DNA from: JAIBJN01 sp963847985
Lineage (GTDB): Bacteria; Actinomycetota; Thermoleophilia; Gaiellales; Gaiellaceae
DNA length: 64,000 nt
Reading direction: 5' to 3'
NCBI GenBank assembly: GCA_963847985.1
Contig: CAWKBS010000008.1
Span: forward strand, 248,001 to 312,000
In this document: piece after piece, positions 1 through 8,684 of the stretch
Numbering within the stretch: the first letter of the stretch is position 1
How the letters are laid out: each line of letters begins with the position of its first letter
Notes under the pieces: model-generated
Database searches by the model: none
Seen by the model: only the letters and a program-made list of their open reading frames with translations
Told to the model about the DNA's origin: nothing
Program-made: the position numbers and the translations under genes

Positions 1-110
1 TCGTCCGCCGCGTCGGCGGCTGCCATGGCCTGGTCGTCCAGCGCATCCAGTTGCCCGAGCAGGTCGTCGCTCGCACGGAACTGCCCTTCGCCCATCAGCC
101 TGACGATCAC
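1..110 (-). CDS. PspA-associated protein PspAA (N-terminal part, runs off the window)
   Basis: Only the first 36 or so codons are present; the gene continues beyond base 1. The reverse strand reads from GTG at 110 as VIVRLMGEGQFRASDD followed by a Leu/Asp-rich stretch, the characteristic start of the PspAA domain that follows pspA in many Actinomycetota. The GTG overlaps the pspA stop as GTGA, so the two are probably translationally coupled. Family role (established): partner of the phage-shock/envelope-stress protein PspA. The rest of the protein cannot be seen. Confidence 0.75.
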   Translation of the reverse strand, partial: MIVRLMGEGQFRASDDLLGQLDALDDQAMAAADAAD

Positions 111-841
111 GACTTCTCCTCCAGCTCCTTCTGGGCGCCGCCGGCGGCCAGCTCTCCCTTGAGCTTCGCCAGCTCCTCGTCGACCTGGCTCTGCGCTGAG
201 ATCTGCGCCAGCTCGCGGTCGAGCGACGTCTCGCCGGACGTGAAGTCCTCCAGCGTCCCGGACTCGACGAGCTCGTCGACAGCTGCCGCACGCGCCTGCA
301 TCTGCTCGGTCTTGTCCTGCGCGCGCTGGATGGCGAGACCGGTGTCGGCCATCTCCTCGCCGATCCCGGTCGCGGCCTCGCCGATCTTGACCTGGGCCTC
401 CGCGGCCGAGTACTGCGCCTTGATGACCTCCTTCTCGCTGCGGAAGGCCTCGACCTTGGCCGAGAGGCGCTTCTCGTTCGCGATCAGCTTCTCCTGCTGC
501 GCCTCGAGGCCGGCGATCTGCTGGTCGAGCGCCTGGAGCTGCTGCTGCGCGACGGTCTTTCGTTCCAGCGCTGCTCGGGCGAGGTCTTCTCGATCTGCGG
601 CCAGCGCCTTGCGGGCCTGGTCGTCGAGCTTCGGGAGCTCCTGCTCCAGCTTCCCCGTCTGGAGCTCGAGGCGCTTCTTCGCGGTGACGACGTCGGCGAC
701 GCCGCGCTTGACGTCCTGCAGCATCTCGAGCTGCTTCTCGTACGAGTAGTCGAGTGTCACCGACGGGTCCTCGGCGCGGTCGAGCAGCTTCGAGTACCAG
801 GACTTCACGACGTTCGTGGTTCGGCTCACTAGGCCGGCCAT
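107..841 (-). CDS. pspA: PspA/IM30 family envelope-stress protein
   Basis: 244 aa, the usual length for PspA/IM30. The protein starts MAGLVSRTTNVVKSWYSK and is then almost entirely charged, Gln/Ala/Glu/Lys-rich coiled coil (about residues 25-225), as expected for this membrane-associated ESCRT-III-like protein that protects the cytoplasmic membrane under stress. The ATG at 841 is chosen over far-upstream starts because GGGAGGAG lies just before it and the family sequence begins there. It is followed by pspAA with a 4-bp overlap and is divergent from the gene at 908. Confidence 0.9.
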   Translation of the reverse strand: MAGLVSRTTNVVKSWYSKLLDRAEDPSVTLDYSYEKQLEMLQDVKRGVADVVTAKKRLELQTGKLEQELPKLDDQARKALAADREDLARAALERKTVAQQQLQALDQQIAGLEAQQEKLIANEKRLSAKVEAFRSEKEVIKAQYSAAEAQVKIGEAATGIGEEMADTGLAIQRAQDKTEQMQARAAAVDELVESGTLEDFTSGETSLDRELAQISAQSQVDEELAKLKGELAAGGAQKELEEKS

Positions 842-907
842 GTGCGGATCTCCTCCCGGTCCGGGTGCGCCCGCCATGCTAGCGCGCAGCGCTAGTCTGA
901 CCCGCGC

Positions 908-2815
908 ATGAGGACGATCCTCGTCGGGGCGGCCGCCGCCGCCCTGCTCGCGGGCCACGTCTCCGCGGGAGCGCAGTCCCAGGCCGAGCGCGAGCTGGTG
1001 CGCCGCCACGCGCCGGTCATGATGCTGAAGGAGAACGACGACCCGCCCTGCTCGCGGAGCGGCGAGCAGTACGTGCCCTCGCCGGTCACCATCACGCTGG
1101 GGAACCCGGAGGTCCGGCTGCGGCGGCCACGGAGCGGTGGAGGCTTCGAGCAGGCCGGCGTGCTCGCCACGGGTCCGACCGTCGCCGACCTCGCAGGGCT
1201 CGGGGCCGACTACTACCTCGACCTGCCCGGTCACCCGCGCCGTCCGGGGTGTACGTACGCGCGCGCCTCGGCCCGCCTCATGAACGGACGGCAGTCCGTG
1301 ATCTATGCCCACGTCGCCCGCGAGCCAGGTGTGCGCGGGCTCGCCGTCCAGTACTGGTTCTACTACTGGTTCAACCAGTTCAACGACCTCCACGAGAGCG
1401 ACTGGGAGATGATCCAGGTCGCCTTCGACGCGGCCACACCGGAGGAGGCGCTCGAGCGCGGCCCGGCGCAGCTTGCCTACGCGCAGCACGAGGGCGGCGA
1501 GCGCCGGAGCTGGGACGACCCCCGGGTCGAGAAGGAGGGGACGCACCCGGTCGTCTATGTCTCCTCGGGCTCGCACGCGAGTCAGTACTGGTCGGCGCTC
1601 TTCCTCGGAAACGGCAGGAGCGGCTCGGGGCTCGGCTGCGACGACACCCGCGGGCCCTCGCGGCGCATTCAGCCCACGCCGATCCTCGTGACGACCTACC
1701 CGACCTTCGACTCCCGCGACGCCTGGCTCACCTATCGCGGCCACTGGGGCCAGCACGAGCCCGGGGTCTCAAACGGTCCGACGGGCCCGAACACGAAGCG
1801 CCAGTGGCTGGAGCCGTTCCGCTGGATGAGCGGCTTGCGCACCTCGACGCCGGCTGTGCCCACGAGCGGGGCGTTCGGCGACCCGGTCACCGGGGCGTTC
1901 TGCGGAGCCGTCGGCTCGGCGTCGAGCCTCCTGAACGACACCTCCTCGAGCCCGCTCGCGTTGCTCCTCGTCTTCGCCACGCTCGCCCTTGCACTCGCCG
2001 TCCCCGCGCTGCGCACGCGCTGGCGCCCGGTCGTCGGGGCTCCTCTTCGCGCGCGCCGCGCCGGCGGCCAGATCGTCGACACGGCCGCGCGGGTCTACTG
2101 GGAGCACCGGCGCGTGCTCGCGCCGATCGGGCTGGTGGCGGTTCCGCTCGGAGGAGTGGCCGTCGCCGCGCAGGCGCTGCTCTTCCATTCGACCGGCTTG
2201 CGGCGGGCGTTCGACGCGCTCGAGGACGACAAGGTCGAGGGCTTCGTCGCGTTGCTCGTCGGGATGCTCGCCCACGGTCTGGCGCCCATCCTCGCCGGCG
2301 CCGCCGCCGTGCTCGTCCTCCGTGAGCTCGACCGGGAGGGCGAGGTCCGCCTGCGGGTGGTCCTGCGGGGCCTGCGCGGGGAGCTCTGGCGCCTGGTCGG
2401 GCTCGGCCTGGCCGCCCTGCTCGTTGTCTTTCTCCTGGCGGCGACGGTGATCGGGATCCCGTACGCGATCAAGAAGGCAGTCGACTGGGCGTTCGTCCAG
2501 CAAGTGGCAGCCTTCGACGGTCGCCGCGGCCGCGAGGCGTTCTCCGAGAGCTCGCGCCTCGTCCGTGGGCACTGGTGGAGGGTGGCCTCGATCTCGTTCG
2601 TCCTCCTTCTCTGCCTGGTCGTGACCGGGCCCCTGGTGGGCATGCTCGTCATCTTCGTGACGGACGCTCCGCTGGCCACGATCAACTTCTTCGCGGCGCT
2701 CCTCTTCGCGCTCGTGCTCCCGCTGGTGGCGACCGCGCTGACGCTTCTCTACCTCGACCTGGAAGTACGCCGCGACTCGAAGGACCCCGCCCCTGGCATG
2801 CTTCCCGCCCCATGA
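908..2815 (+). CDS. Secreted/membrane protein with Vps62-like domain and C-terminal membrane segments
   Basis: 635 aa. A signal peptide (about residues 1-22) is followed by an extracytoplasmic region of roughly 320 residues carrying the Vps62-type signature QYWFYYWFNQFNDLHESDWE (near 147-166) and a conserved VYVSSGSHASQYW. After about residue 345 come a single hydrophobic segment and then several more strongly hydrophobic stretches (near 400-420, 450-470, 495-515, 560-585, 595-625), so the C-terminal half is a polytopic membrane domain. No enzymatic role is known to me for this architecture. The stop overlaps the next start as ATGA at 2812-2815. Confidence 0.75.
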   Translation: MRTILVGAAAAALLAGHVSAGAQSQAERELVRRHAPVMMLKENDDPPCSRSGEQYVPSPVTITLGNPEVRLRRPRSGGGFEQAGVLATGPTVADLAGLGADYYLDLPGHPRRPGCTYARASARLMNGRQSVIYAHVAREPGVRGLAVQYWFYYWFNQFNDLHESDWEMIQVAFDAATPEEALERGPAQLAYAQHEGGERRSWDDPRVEKEGTHPVVYVSSGSHASQYWSALFLGNGRSGSGLGCDDTRGPSRRIQPTPILVTTYPTFDSRDAWLTYRGHWGQHEPGVSNGPTGPNTKRQWLEPFRWMSGLRTSTPAVPTSGAFGDPVTGAFCGAVGSASSLLNDTSSSPLALLLVFATLALALAVPALRTRWRPVVGAPLRARRAGGQIVDTAARVYWEHRRVLAPIGLVAVPLGGVAVAAQALLFHSTGLRRAFDALEDDKVEGFVALLVGMLAHGLAPILAGAAAVLVLRELDREGEVRLRVVLRGLRGELWRLVGLGLAALLVVFLLAATVIGIPYAIKKAVDWAFVQQVAAFDGRRGREAFSESSRLVRGHWWRVASISFVLLLCLVVTGPLVGMLVIFVTDAPLATINFFAALLFALVLPLVATALTLLYLDLEVRRDSKDPAPGMLPAP

Positions 2816-3531
2816 TCGTCGAGCGCAGCATGGATCCGCGGTGGCTGTCGAACGCCTACCTGGTCGCCGACCGCTCGGGCGGGACCGCCGTCTTCATCGA
2901 TTCCGGCGCTCCGATCGAACCGCTCCTCGCCGCCGTCGACCGACTCGAGGTGCACCCCACACATCTGCTCACCACGCACGGGCACGAGGACCACGTTGCG
3001 AACCACGCGCTTCTCGAGGACCGTTTCGGCCTCCGCGTCTTCGGTTCGTCCGAGGAGAAGATCAAGGGCGCCGAGCCGCTCGGCCACGGCGAGGTCGTCG
3101 AGGCGGGCGAGCTGCGCATCGAGGCACTCCGGACGCCAGGGCACACGCGCGGAATGCTCTCCTTCGTCGTGGACGGGGAAGCCGTGTTCACCGGCGACAC
3201 GCTCTTCACTGGCTCGGTCGGCGGCACGCAGGACGACTTCGACGACCTCCGCCGCTCGGTCATGGACGTGCTCATGGGGCTCTCGCACGAGCTCGCCGTC
3301 TACCCGGGCCACAGCGAGGAGACGACGATCGGCCGCGAGTGGGACGAGAACCCGTTCGTGCGTGTGTGGCGCGGAGTCGAACCCGAAGGCGAGGAGCGCT
3401 GCCACGTCGGCGGCGCCGAGGCGACGCTCGTCGTCTGGAGCAACGACTACGACGGCGGCGGCAAGGGCTGGGTGCGCATCGGCGACAGCCGCGACGCGAT
3501 CGTGGGCGGCTCCCGCATCGACCGGAGGTAG
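2812..3531 (+). CDS. MBL-fold metallo-hydrolase (glyoxalase II-like)
   Basis: 239 aa. The metal-binding HxHxDH motif is present (THGHEDH, H56/H58/D60/H61), with further ligands H111 (TPGHTRG), D129 (FTGDTLF) and H167 (YPGHSEE), the full set of a glyoxalase II-type binuclear hydrolase. The C-terminal 50 residues (WSNDYDGGGKGWVRIGD) are not part of the core fold. The ATG at 2812 overlaps the previous stop by 4 bp; earlier in-frame starts lie inside the upstream gene. The thioester or other substrate is not determined by the sequence. Confidence 0.88.
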   Translation: MIVERSMDPRWLSNAYLVADRSGGTAVFIDSGAPIEPLLAAVDRLEVHPTHLLTTHGHEDHVANHALLEDRFGLRVFGSSEEKIKGAEPLGHGEVVEAGELRIEALRTPGHTRGMLSFVVDGEAVFTGDTLFTGSVGGTQDDFDDLRRSVMDVLMGLSHELAVYPGHSEETTIGREWDENPFVRVWRGVEPEGEERCHVGGAEATLVVWSNDYDGGGKGWVRIGDSRDAIVGGSRIDRR

Positions 3532-3533
3532 CC

Positions 3534-4169
3534 GTGATCATCGCTTCCGACGAGATCGAGCGCTACGCCGAGGCGCACACGACGCCCCCGTCCGAGGTGC
3601 TCCTGCGGCTCGCGGAGGAGACGCGCGCCGAGCTCCGCTCGCCGACGATGCTCTCGGGCGCCGTGGCCGGGCGGCTCCTCGAGCTCCTCGTCTTCGCGCT
3701 CCGGCCACAGCGCGTGCTGGAGCTCGGCACCTACAGCGGCTACTCGTCGATCTCGATGGCGTCGGTCTTGCCGCCGGACGGGCACATCGACACCTGCGAG
3801 CTGGACGAGACACACGCGGCCGTCGCGCGGCGCTACCTCGACGAGGCGGGGCTCGGCGACCGGGTCACGATCCACGTCGGCCCGGCGGCCGAGACGATCG
3901 CGCGGCTCGAGGGCGAGTTCGACCTGATCTTCGTCGACGCGGACAAGCTGAGCTATCCGGCGTACTACGAGGCGCTGCTGCCTCGCCTCTCGGAGCGCGG
4001 GATCATGGTGCTGGACAACACGCTCTGGTCGGGCCGCGTGGCCGAGCCCGACGACTCGGAGGAGACGCGCATGTTCGTCGAGCTCAACGACCGCATCGCC
4101 TCCGACCCCCGCGTCGTCGCGGTCGTGCTCACCGTGCGCGACGGCATCACGTTGCTCCGTCGCGCCTGA
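3534..4169 (+). CDS. Class I SAM-dependent O-methyltransferase
   Basis: 211 aa, the typical length of the cation-dependent catechol/caffeoyl-CoA-type O-methyltransferase family. Motif I is LELGTYSGYSS (residues 62-72). The metal-ligand motifs are FVDADK (D135) and DN (161-162). The GTG at 3534 has GGAGG six bases upstream and starts 2 bp after the MBL gene, so the two are almost certainly cotranscribed. The methyl acceptor is unknown. Confidence 0.9.
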   Translation: MIIASDEIERYAEAHTTPPSEVLLRLAEETRAELRSPTMLSGAVAGRLLELLVFALRPQRVLELGTYSGYSSISMASVLPPDGHIDTCELDETHAAVARRYLDEAGLGDRVTIHVGPAAETIARLEGEFDLIFVDADKLSYPAYYEALLPRLSERGIMVLDNTLWSGRVAEPDDSEETRMFVELNDRIASDPRVVAVVLTVRDGITLLRRA

Positions 4170-4274
4170 GGGCGGGTTGATTCCCCGCGCCGTGTTCGTT
4201 ACCGTGGCCACGAGTTCTTGTAACGCCTGCGACGATCGCGGAGGGCCTCGTCGCTCCACGGCGCTCAGCGAGGC

Positions 4275-5105
4275 ATGCCCATGCGAGCAGAAGGATGGCG
4301 CAAGGTCGCGTCCGCCACGTGGCGGGGGCCGCTCGACCCGCAGATCTACGGCGATCTCGAGATCGACGCGACGGGCCTGCTCTCGTTCATCGAGGAGGCT
4401 CGGGCGGCCACCGATGCGCACCTCACCGTCACGCACCTCGTTGGCCGCGCGGTCGCCGTCGGGCTGGGCGAGAACCCCGACCTGAACGTCCGCAAGCGGG
4501 GCGGCCGCTTCGAGCCGCGCGACGACGTCTCCATCTTCTTCGTGGTGGCCGTGGACGGCGGCAAGGACCTCTCGGGCGTCAAGGTGCGGCAGGCTGACAA
4601 GAAGTGCGCGGTCGACATCGCCCGGGAGCTCACGGAGCGGGCGGGGCGCATCCGTACCGGCGACGACGCCGGCTTCGGCTCGAAGACGATGCTCGCCCGG
4701 ACGCCCGTGCCGGTCCTGCGTCCCGTGCTGAAGCTCGTCACATGGCTGACGTCCGACCGCGGTGTCGACCTGCGCCGTTTGGGCCTGCGCGCCGAGCCCT
4801 TCGGGAGCGCGCTCGTGACCTCGGTCGGGATGTTCGGCGTGCAGCACGCCTACGCGCCGCTCTCGCCCTTCTACCGAGTGCCGTTCCTCGCGCTCGTCTC
4901 GGAGGTGGCGCCCAAGCCCGTCGTCCGGGACGGGGAGGTCGTCGCGCGGCCGATGCTGACCATCTCGGCCACGATGGACCACCGCTACCTCGACGGCTCG
5001 CACGCCGCGCGGCTCGCGCGCAGCGTGCGGGGCTACCTCGAGGACCCGCGCGCGTTCGAGCCGCCGCTGCCGAAGCAGTCGTTGACGGCGGGAGTGGACG
5101 CATGA
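4275..5105 (+). CDS. Stand-alone 2-oxoacid dehydrogenase E2-type acyltransferase domain
   Basis: 276 aa. The whole protein corresponds to the catalytic (CAT-like) domain of dihydrolipoamide acyltransferases. The C-terminal active-site motif DHRYLDGSHA holds His236 and Asp240, matching the HxxxDG signature. No N-terminal lipoyl domain or E1/E3-binding domain is present, and no E1 or E3 gene is nearby. It is translationally coupled (ATGA) to the acyl-CoA synthetase that follows. By inference it moves acyl groups between CoA and another carrier, but the acceptor is unknown. The alternative ATG at 4281 cannot be excluded. Confidence 0.8.
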   Translation: MPMRAEGWRKVASATWRGPLDPQIYGDLEIDATGLLSFIEEARAATDAHLTVTHLVGRAVAVGLGENPDLNVRKRGGRFEPRDDVSIFFVVAVDGGKDLSGVKVRQADKKCAVDIARELTERAGRIRTGDDAGFGSKTMLARTPVPVLRPVLKLVTWLTSDRGVDLRRLGLRAEPFGSALVTSVGMFGVQHAYAPLSPFYRVPFLALVSEVAPKPVVRDGEVVARPMLTISATMDHRYLDGSHAARLARSVRGYLEDPRAFEPPLPKQSLTAGVDA

Positions 5106-6820
5106 GCCCGGTGACCGCCGCCGAGCGTCCCTGGCTACGGTTCTACGGCGACGTCCCGGAGTCTCTGGAGTACCCGGAGGTCACGCTCTACGAGGCGCTC
5201 ATGACGTCCGTTCGGCGGACGCCGGACGCGGTCGCCTACGACTTCTTCGGCACGACGGCGACCTACCGGAAGCTGGGCGAGGAGGTCGACCACTTCGCGG
5301 ACGCCCTCGCCGCGCTCGGCCTCGGCCCGGGCGACCGCATGACGATCTCCATGCCGACGTGCCCGCAGGGCGTGATCGCGTTCTATGCGGCGATCAAGCT
5401 CGGCGCTGTCGCCTCGATGATCCATCCGCTCTCGACTCCCGCGGAGATCGAGGGCTTCCTCAACCGCAGCGGCTCGCGGGTTGCCCTTGGACTCGACGCC
5501 TTCTACCGCAGCTTCGGGGACATCGAGGGGTCGACGCCACTGGAGGCGCTGATCCTCACGCGCATCGGGGACTACCTGTCGCCGGTGAAGCGCGTGGGCT
5601 TCTGGGCGAAGAAGGGGCGGAAGATCGAGAAAGTGCCGTCCGACCCTCGCGTCCGCTGGTGGTCGGACCTGATGAAGGAGTCGCACCCGTCCGCCCCGGC
5701 GGCGCAGGCCGGAGTGCACGAGCCGGCGGCGATTCTCTACTCCGGCGGGACGACCGGGACGCCCAAGGGCATCCTGCTCTCGCACTGGAACTTCGTCACC
5801 GAGGGCCTGCAGGTGCGCGCCTGGATCGGCCTTGGCCCGCAGGACACGATCCTGGCGGCGCTGCCGATCTTCCACGGCTTCGGGCTCGCGGCGCTCGTCA
5901 ACGCAGGGCTCCTGAGCGGTTGTCGCCTGCTGCTCGTCCCCACCTTCACGCCGGAGACGACCGCCGAGCTGATGCGGACGAAGCGGCCGACCCTGATCGC
6001 CGGCGTCCCGACGCTCTACGAGGCGCTCGTGCGCGACCCCGCCCTCCGCAAGGCCGACCTCTCGTCGCTCCGCGCCGCCTTCTCCGGGGCCGACTCCCTG
6101 CCGGAGCCGGTTCGCCTCGGGTTCGAGGCGCTGGTCGCCGAGCGCGGAGGGCGCGTCAAGCTGCTCGAGGGCTATGGCCTGACGGAGGCGGTGACCGGCA
6201 TCGTCGGCATGCCCATCAACGAGTCACGGCCGGGCAGCATCGGCGTTCCCTTCCCGGACACGCTCGTCGCCATCTTCCGGCTGGGCGAGCTCGAGGAGGC
6301 GCCCGTCGGCGAGGAGGGGGAAATCTGCGTCTCCGGGCCGGCGGTGATGCTCGGCTACCTCGACGACCCCGGCGCTTCCGCTGCCGCGCTCCAGGTGCAC
6401 TCCGACGGGCGGACGTGGCTGCACACGGGCGACATCGGCCGGATGGACGAGGACGGGTTCTTCTTCTTCACCTCCCGGCTCAAGCGGATGATCAAGTCGT
6501 CGGGATTCAACGTCTTCCCCTCGCAGGTCGAGGCCGCGCTGCACGAGCACCCGGCGGTCGCCGAGGTCTGCGTCGTCGGCATCCCGGACGCCTCGCAGGG
6601 TGAGCGGGTCGTCGCCGTGGTCGTGCCCGCCGGTGGAGCCGATGCGGGGGACGAGCTGGCGGCGGAGCTGATCGGCCACTGTCGCGGCAAGCTGATCAAG
6701 TGGTCGTGCCCGCGCGACGTCGACTTCGTGGGCGAGCTCCCGAAGACGAAGGTGGGCAAGATCGACTTCACGACCCTCACGCGCGAGGCGACCGAGCGGC
6801 GCGGGCTCGGCTCAGGGTAG
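5102..6820 (+). CDS. AMP-dependent acyl-CoA synthetase/ligase (FadD-like)
   Basis: 572 aa, full length for class I adenylate-forming enzymes. The P-loop-like A3 motif YSGGTTGTPKG is at about 213-223. Other core motifs follow in order: LLEGYGLTEA, LHTGDIGRMDEDGF, SRLKRMIKSSGFNVFPSQVE and the C-terminal catalytic-lysine region PKTKVGKIDF. It should activate a carboxylic acid (probably a fatty or aryl acid) to acyl-AMP and then acyl-CoA. The ATG at 5102 overlaps the stop of the E2-type acyltransferase. Substrate length cannot be read from the sequence. Confidence 0.92.
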   Translation: MSPVTAAERPWLRFYGDVPESLEYPEVTLYEALMTSVRRTPDAVAYDFFGTTATYRKLGEEVDHFADALAALGLGPGDRMTISMPTCPQGVIAFYAAIKLGAVASMIHPLSTPAEIEGFLNRSGSRVALGLDAFYRSFGDIEGSTPLEALILTRIGDYLSPVKRVGFWAKKGRKIEKVPSDPRVRWWSDLMKESHPSAPAAQAGVHEPAAILYSGGTTGTPKGILLSHWNFVTEGLQVRAWIGLGPQDTILAALPIFHGFGLAALVNAGLLSGCRLLLVPTFTPETTAELMRTKRPTLIAGVPTLYEALVRDPALRKADLSSLRAAFSGADSLPEPVRLGFEALVAERGGRVKLLEGYGLTEAVTGIVGMPINESRPGSIGVPFPDTLVAIFRLGELEEAPVGEEGEICVSGPAVMLGYLDDPGASAAALQVHSDGRTWLHTGDIGRMDEDGFFFFTSRLKRMIKSSGFNVFPSQVEAALHEHPAVAEVCVVGIPDASQGERVVAVVVPAGGADAGDELAAELIGHCRGKLIKWSCPRDVDFVGELPKTKVGKIDFTTLTREATERRGLGSG

Positions 6821-7747
6821 GACGGCGGCCTTCAGCAGGTCCGCGGGCGGGTCGGCGAAGAGCCCGGCCACCTGCTCCAGCCCGACCCGGTGCGTGACGA
6901 GGCGCTCCCACGGGTAGGCGCCGCTGGCGAGGAAGGCGAGCGCGGCGCGGACGTGGCGGGGGGTGTGGTGGAACGCGCCGCGGAGCGTGAGCTCCTCGTA
7001 GTGGAGGCGGAACGTGTCGACCGCGACCTCGCGGCCGCCGAAGAACACCACCGTGCCACCGGGGCGCACCAGCTCGAGCGCGTCGTGCCACGCCTCGGCC
7101 GAGCCGACCGCCTCGATCACGACGTCGGCGCCGCGGCCGTCCCCCGGCTCGGCGCCGAAGGCGCCGGCCAGCTCCCGTCGCTCGGCCCGGCCGCCGACCG
7201 CCACGACCTGCGCTCCGGCGTCGCGCGCGGCCGCGCAGAGCATCAGCCCGATCGGCCCCGGGCCGAGCACCGCGACGGTCTCGCCGCCCCGGATCCCAGC
7301 CCGCTCGACGCCGCGCAGGCAGCACGCCAGCGGCTCCACCATTGCCGCGACTTCGGGGGCCAGGCCGGGCGGGACGGGGAGGAGGTTGCGCCCGGCGATC
7401 CGATCCGGAACCAGCAGGTACTCGGCATACGCGCCGTTCAGGAAGGGCTTGAGGCTCTCGCAGAGGGTCTCTTCGCCGCGGCGGCAGGGCGCGCACTCGC
7501 CGCACGGCGCCGAGTTCGCCGCCACGACCCGACGGCCGGAGGCGACGTCGATCCCGCAGAACTCGTGGCCGAACGGGCTCGGCACCTCGGCGAGGAGGAG
7601 CGGGTGGCCGCGGCGGAAGGCCTTCGCATCCGTCCCGTCGGTGAGCGCGACCTCGACCTGGACGAGCACGTCGCCGGGCCCGGGCTCCGGCCGCGGCACC
7701 TCCTCGACCCGGAGGTCGCCGGGGCCGTGGTAGAGCAGCGCCCTCAC
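6812..7747 (-). CDS. Zinc-binding dehydrogenase (MDR superfamily)
   Basis: 311 aa. A GroES-like N-terminal domain carries GHEFCG and the structural-zinc cysteines CGECAPCRRGEETLC. It is followed by a Rossmann domain with VAVLGPGPIGLM. At the position of the usual catalytic-zinc Cys (GxCGSD) the protein reads ALTDGTD, so that Cys is replaced by Thr. It is therefore a divergent member and may not be a classical alcohol dehydrogenase. The GTG at 7747 overlaps the stop of the preceding MDR gene as GTGA. The 3' end overlaps the end of the convergent acyl-CoA synthetase gene by 9 bp. Confidence 0.85.
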   Translation of the reverse strand: MRALLYHGPGDLRVEEVPRPEPGPGDVLVQVEVALTDGTDAKAFRRGHPLLLAEVPSPFGHEFCGIDVASGRRVVAANSAPCGECAPCRRGEETLCESLKPFLNGAYAEYLLVPDRIAGRNLLPVPPGLAPEVAAMVEPLACCLRGVERAGIRGGETVAVLGPGPIGLMLCAAARDAGAQVVAVGGRAERRELAGAFGAEPGDGRGADVVIEAVGSAEAWHDALELVRPGGTVVFFGGREVAVDTFRLHYEELTLRGAFHHTPRHVRAALAFLASGAYPWERLVTHRVGLEQVAGLFADPPADLLKAAVLP

Positions 7748-8623
7748 GGCGTGAAGACGACCTTCACGGCCTCGTGGGAGCGGTAGAGCTCGAGGCCCTC
7801 GGCGAAGCGCTCGAGCGGAAGCGTCACGGTCGGGATCGGGTCGAGCTCGGGGAGGAGGGCGATCGCGTCCCGCATGGCGGCGGGCGTCGCCGAGCACGAG
7901 CCGACCAGGGTCAGCTCGCGCCGCAGGACGGCCTCGAAGTCGATCGCGGCGGGGTCGACGAGCCAGGAGAACAGGAGCAGGGTTCCGCCCGGTTCGAGCG
8001 CGGCGAGCGCGCCGTCGAGGCCCGCGTGCGCACAGAGAACCGCAGCGTCGACCGGCTCGCCGTCGGCCGGCTGGGCGCCGTAGCCGAGCGCGAGCTCGAG
8101 GCGGTGCGCAAGCGGGTCGGAGGCAAGGACGTCGTCTCCGCGGCGCACGAGCGCCTGCGTGCAGAGCACGCCGGCGAAGCCGCAGCCCACGACGAGCACG
8201 CGGCCGCGCGGGATCCGCTCGACCGCCCGGAGGACGCAGGCAAGTGGCTCGGCGAACGTCCCGGTCGCGTCGTCGATCTCGTCCGGGAGCGCGATCGTCT
8301 GCGCGGCGCTCGCGCGCTCCGCGAAGCCGCCCGGAAGGATCGTCGGCTCCGGAAACCGCGCGCAGGTCGTCTCGTGCCCGGCCCGGCACCGGTCGCACTC
8401 GCCGCAGGGCAGATGGTGGACGAGCGCGGCCCGGCGTCCGTCCTCGCCCCTTGCGACCACCTCGTGGCCCGAGAACGGTGCCCGCGGCCGCCCGGCCGAG
8501 CTTCTGGACGTCGGTGCCGCACAGGCCGCACGCGACGACGTCGACCACCTCGCCCGAGCCGTCCGGCTCGGGCACCTCGCCGAGCGCCGGCTGCCCGGCT
8601 TCGTCGAGTACAACCGCCCGCAT
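7744..8623 (-). pseudogene. Zinc-dependent dehydrogenase (MDR), frameshifted near 8467
   Basis: The N-terminus (from ATG 8623: MRAVVLDEAGQPALGEV, then GLCGTD with the catalytic-zinc Cys) is in one frame, while GHEVVARG, CGECDRCRAGHETTC (structural zinc) and VLVVGCGFAGV are in the next. Removing one base from the ggccc run at 8466-8470 joins them into a normal MDR enzyme of about 290 aa. There is no other damage, so this is either a very recent mutation or a sequencing error. It forms an operon with the MDR gene downstream (4-bp overlap). Confidence 0.8.
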
Positions 8624-8684
8624 GGGGGCATCGTAGGTGGGGCGCGGAGGCGGGTGCCGGGCCCGCCTCCGCGCCGGTGAGGCC

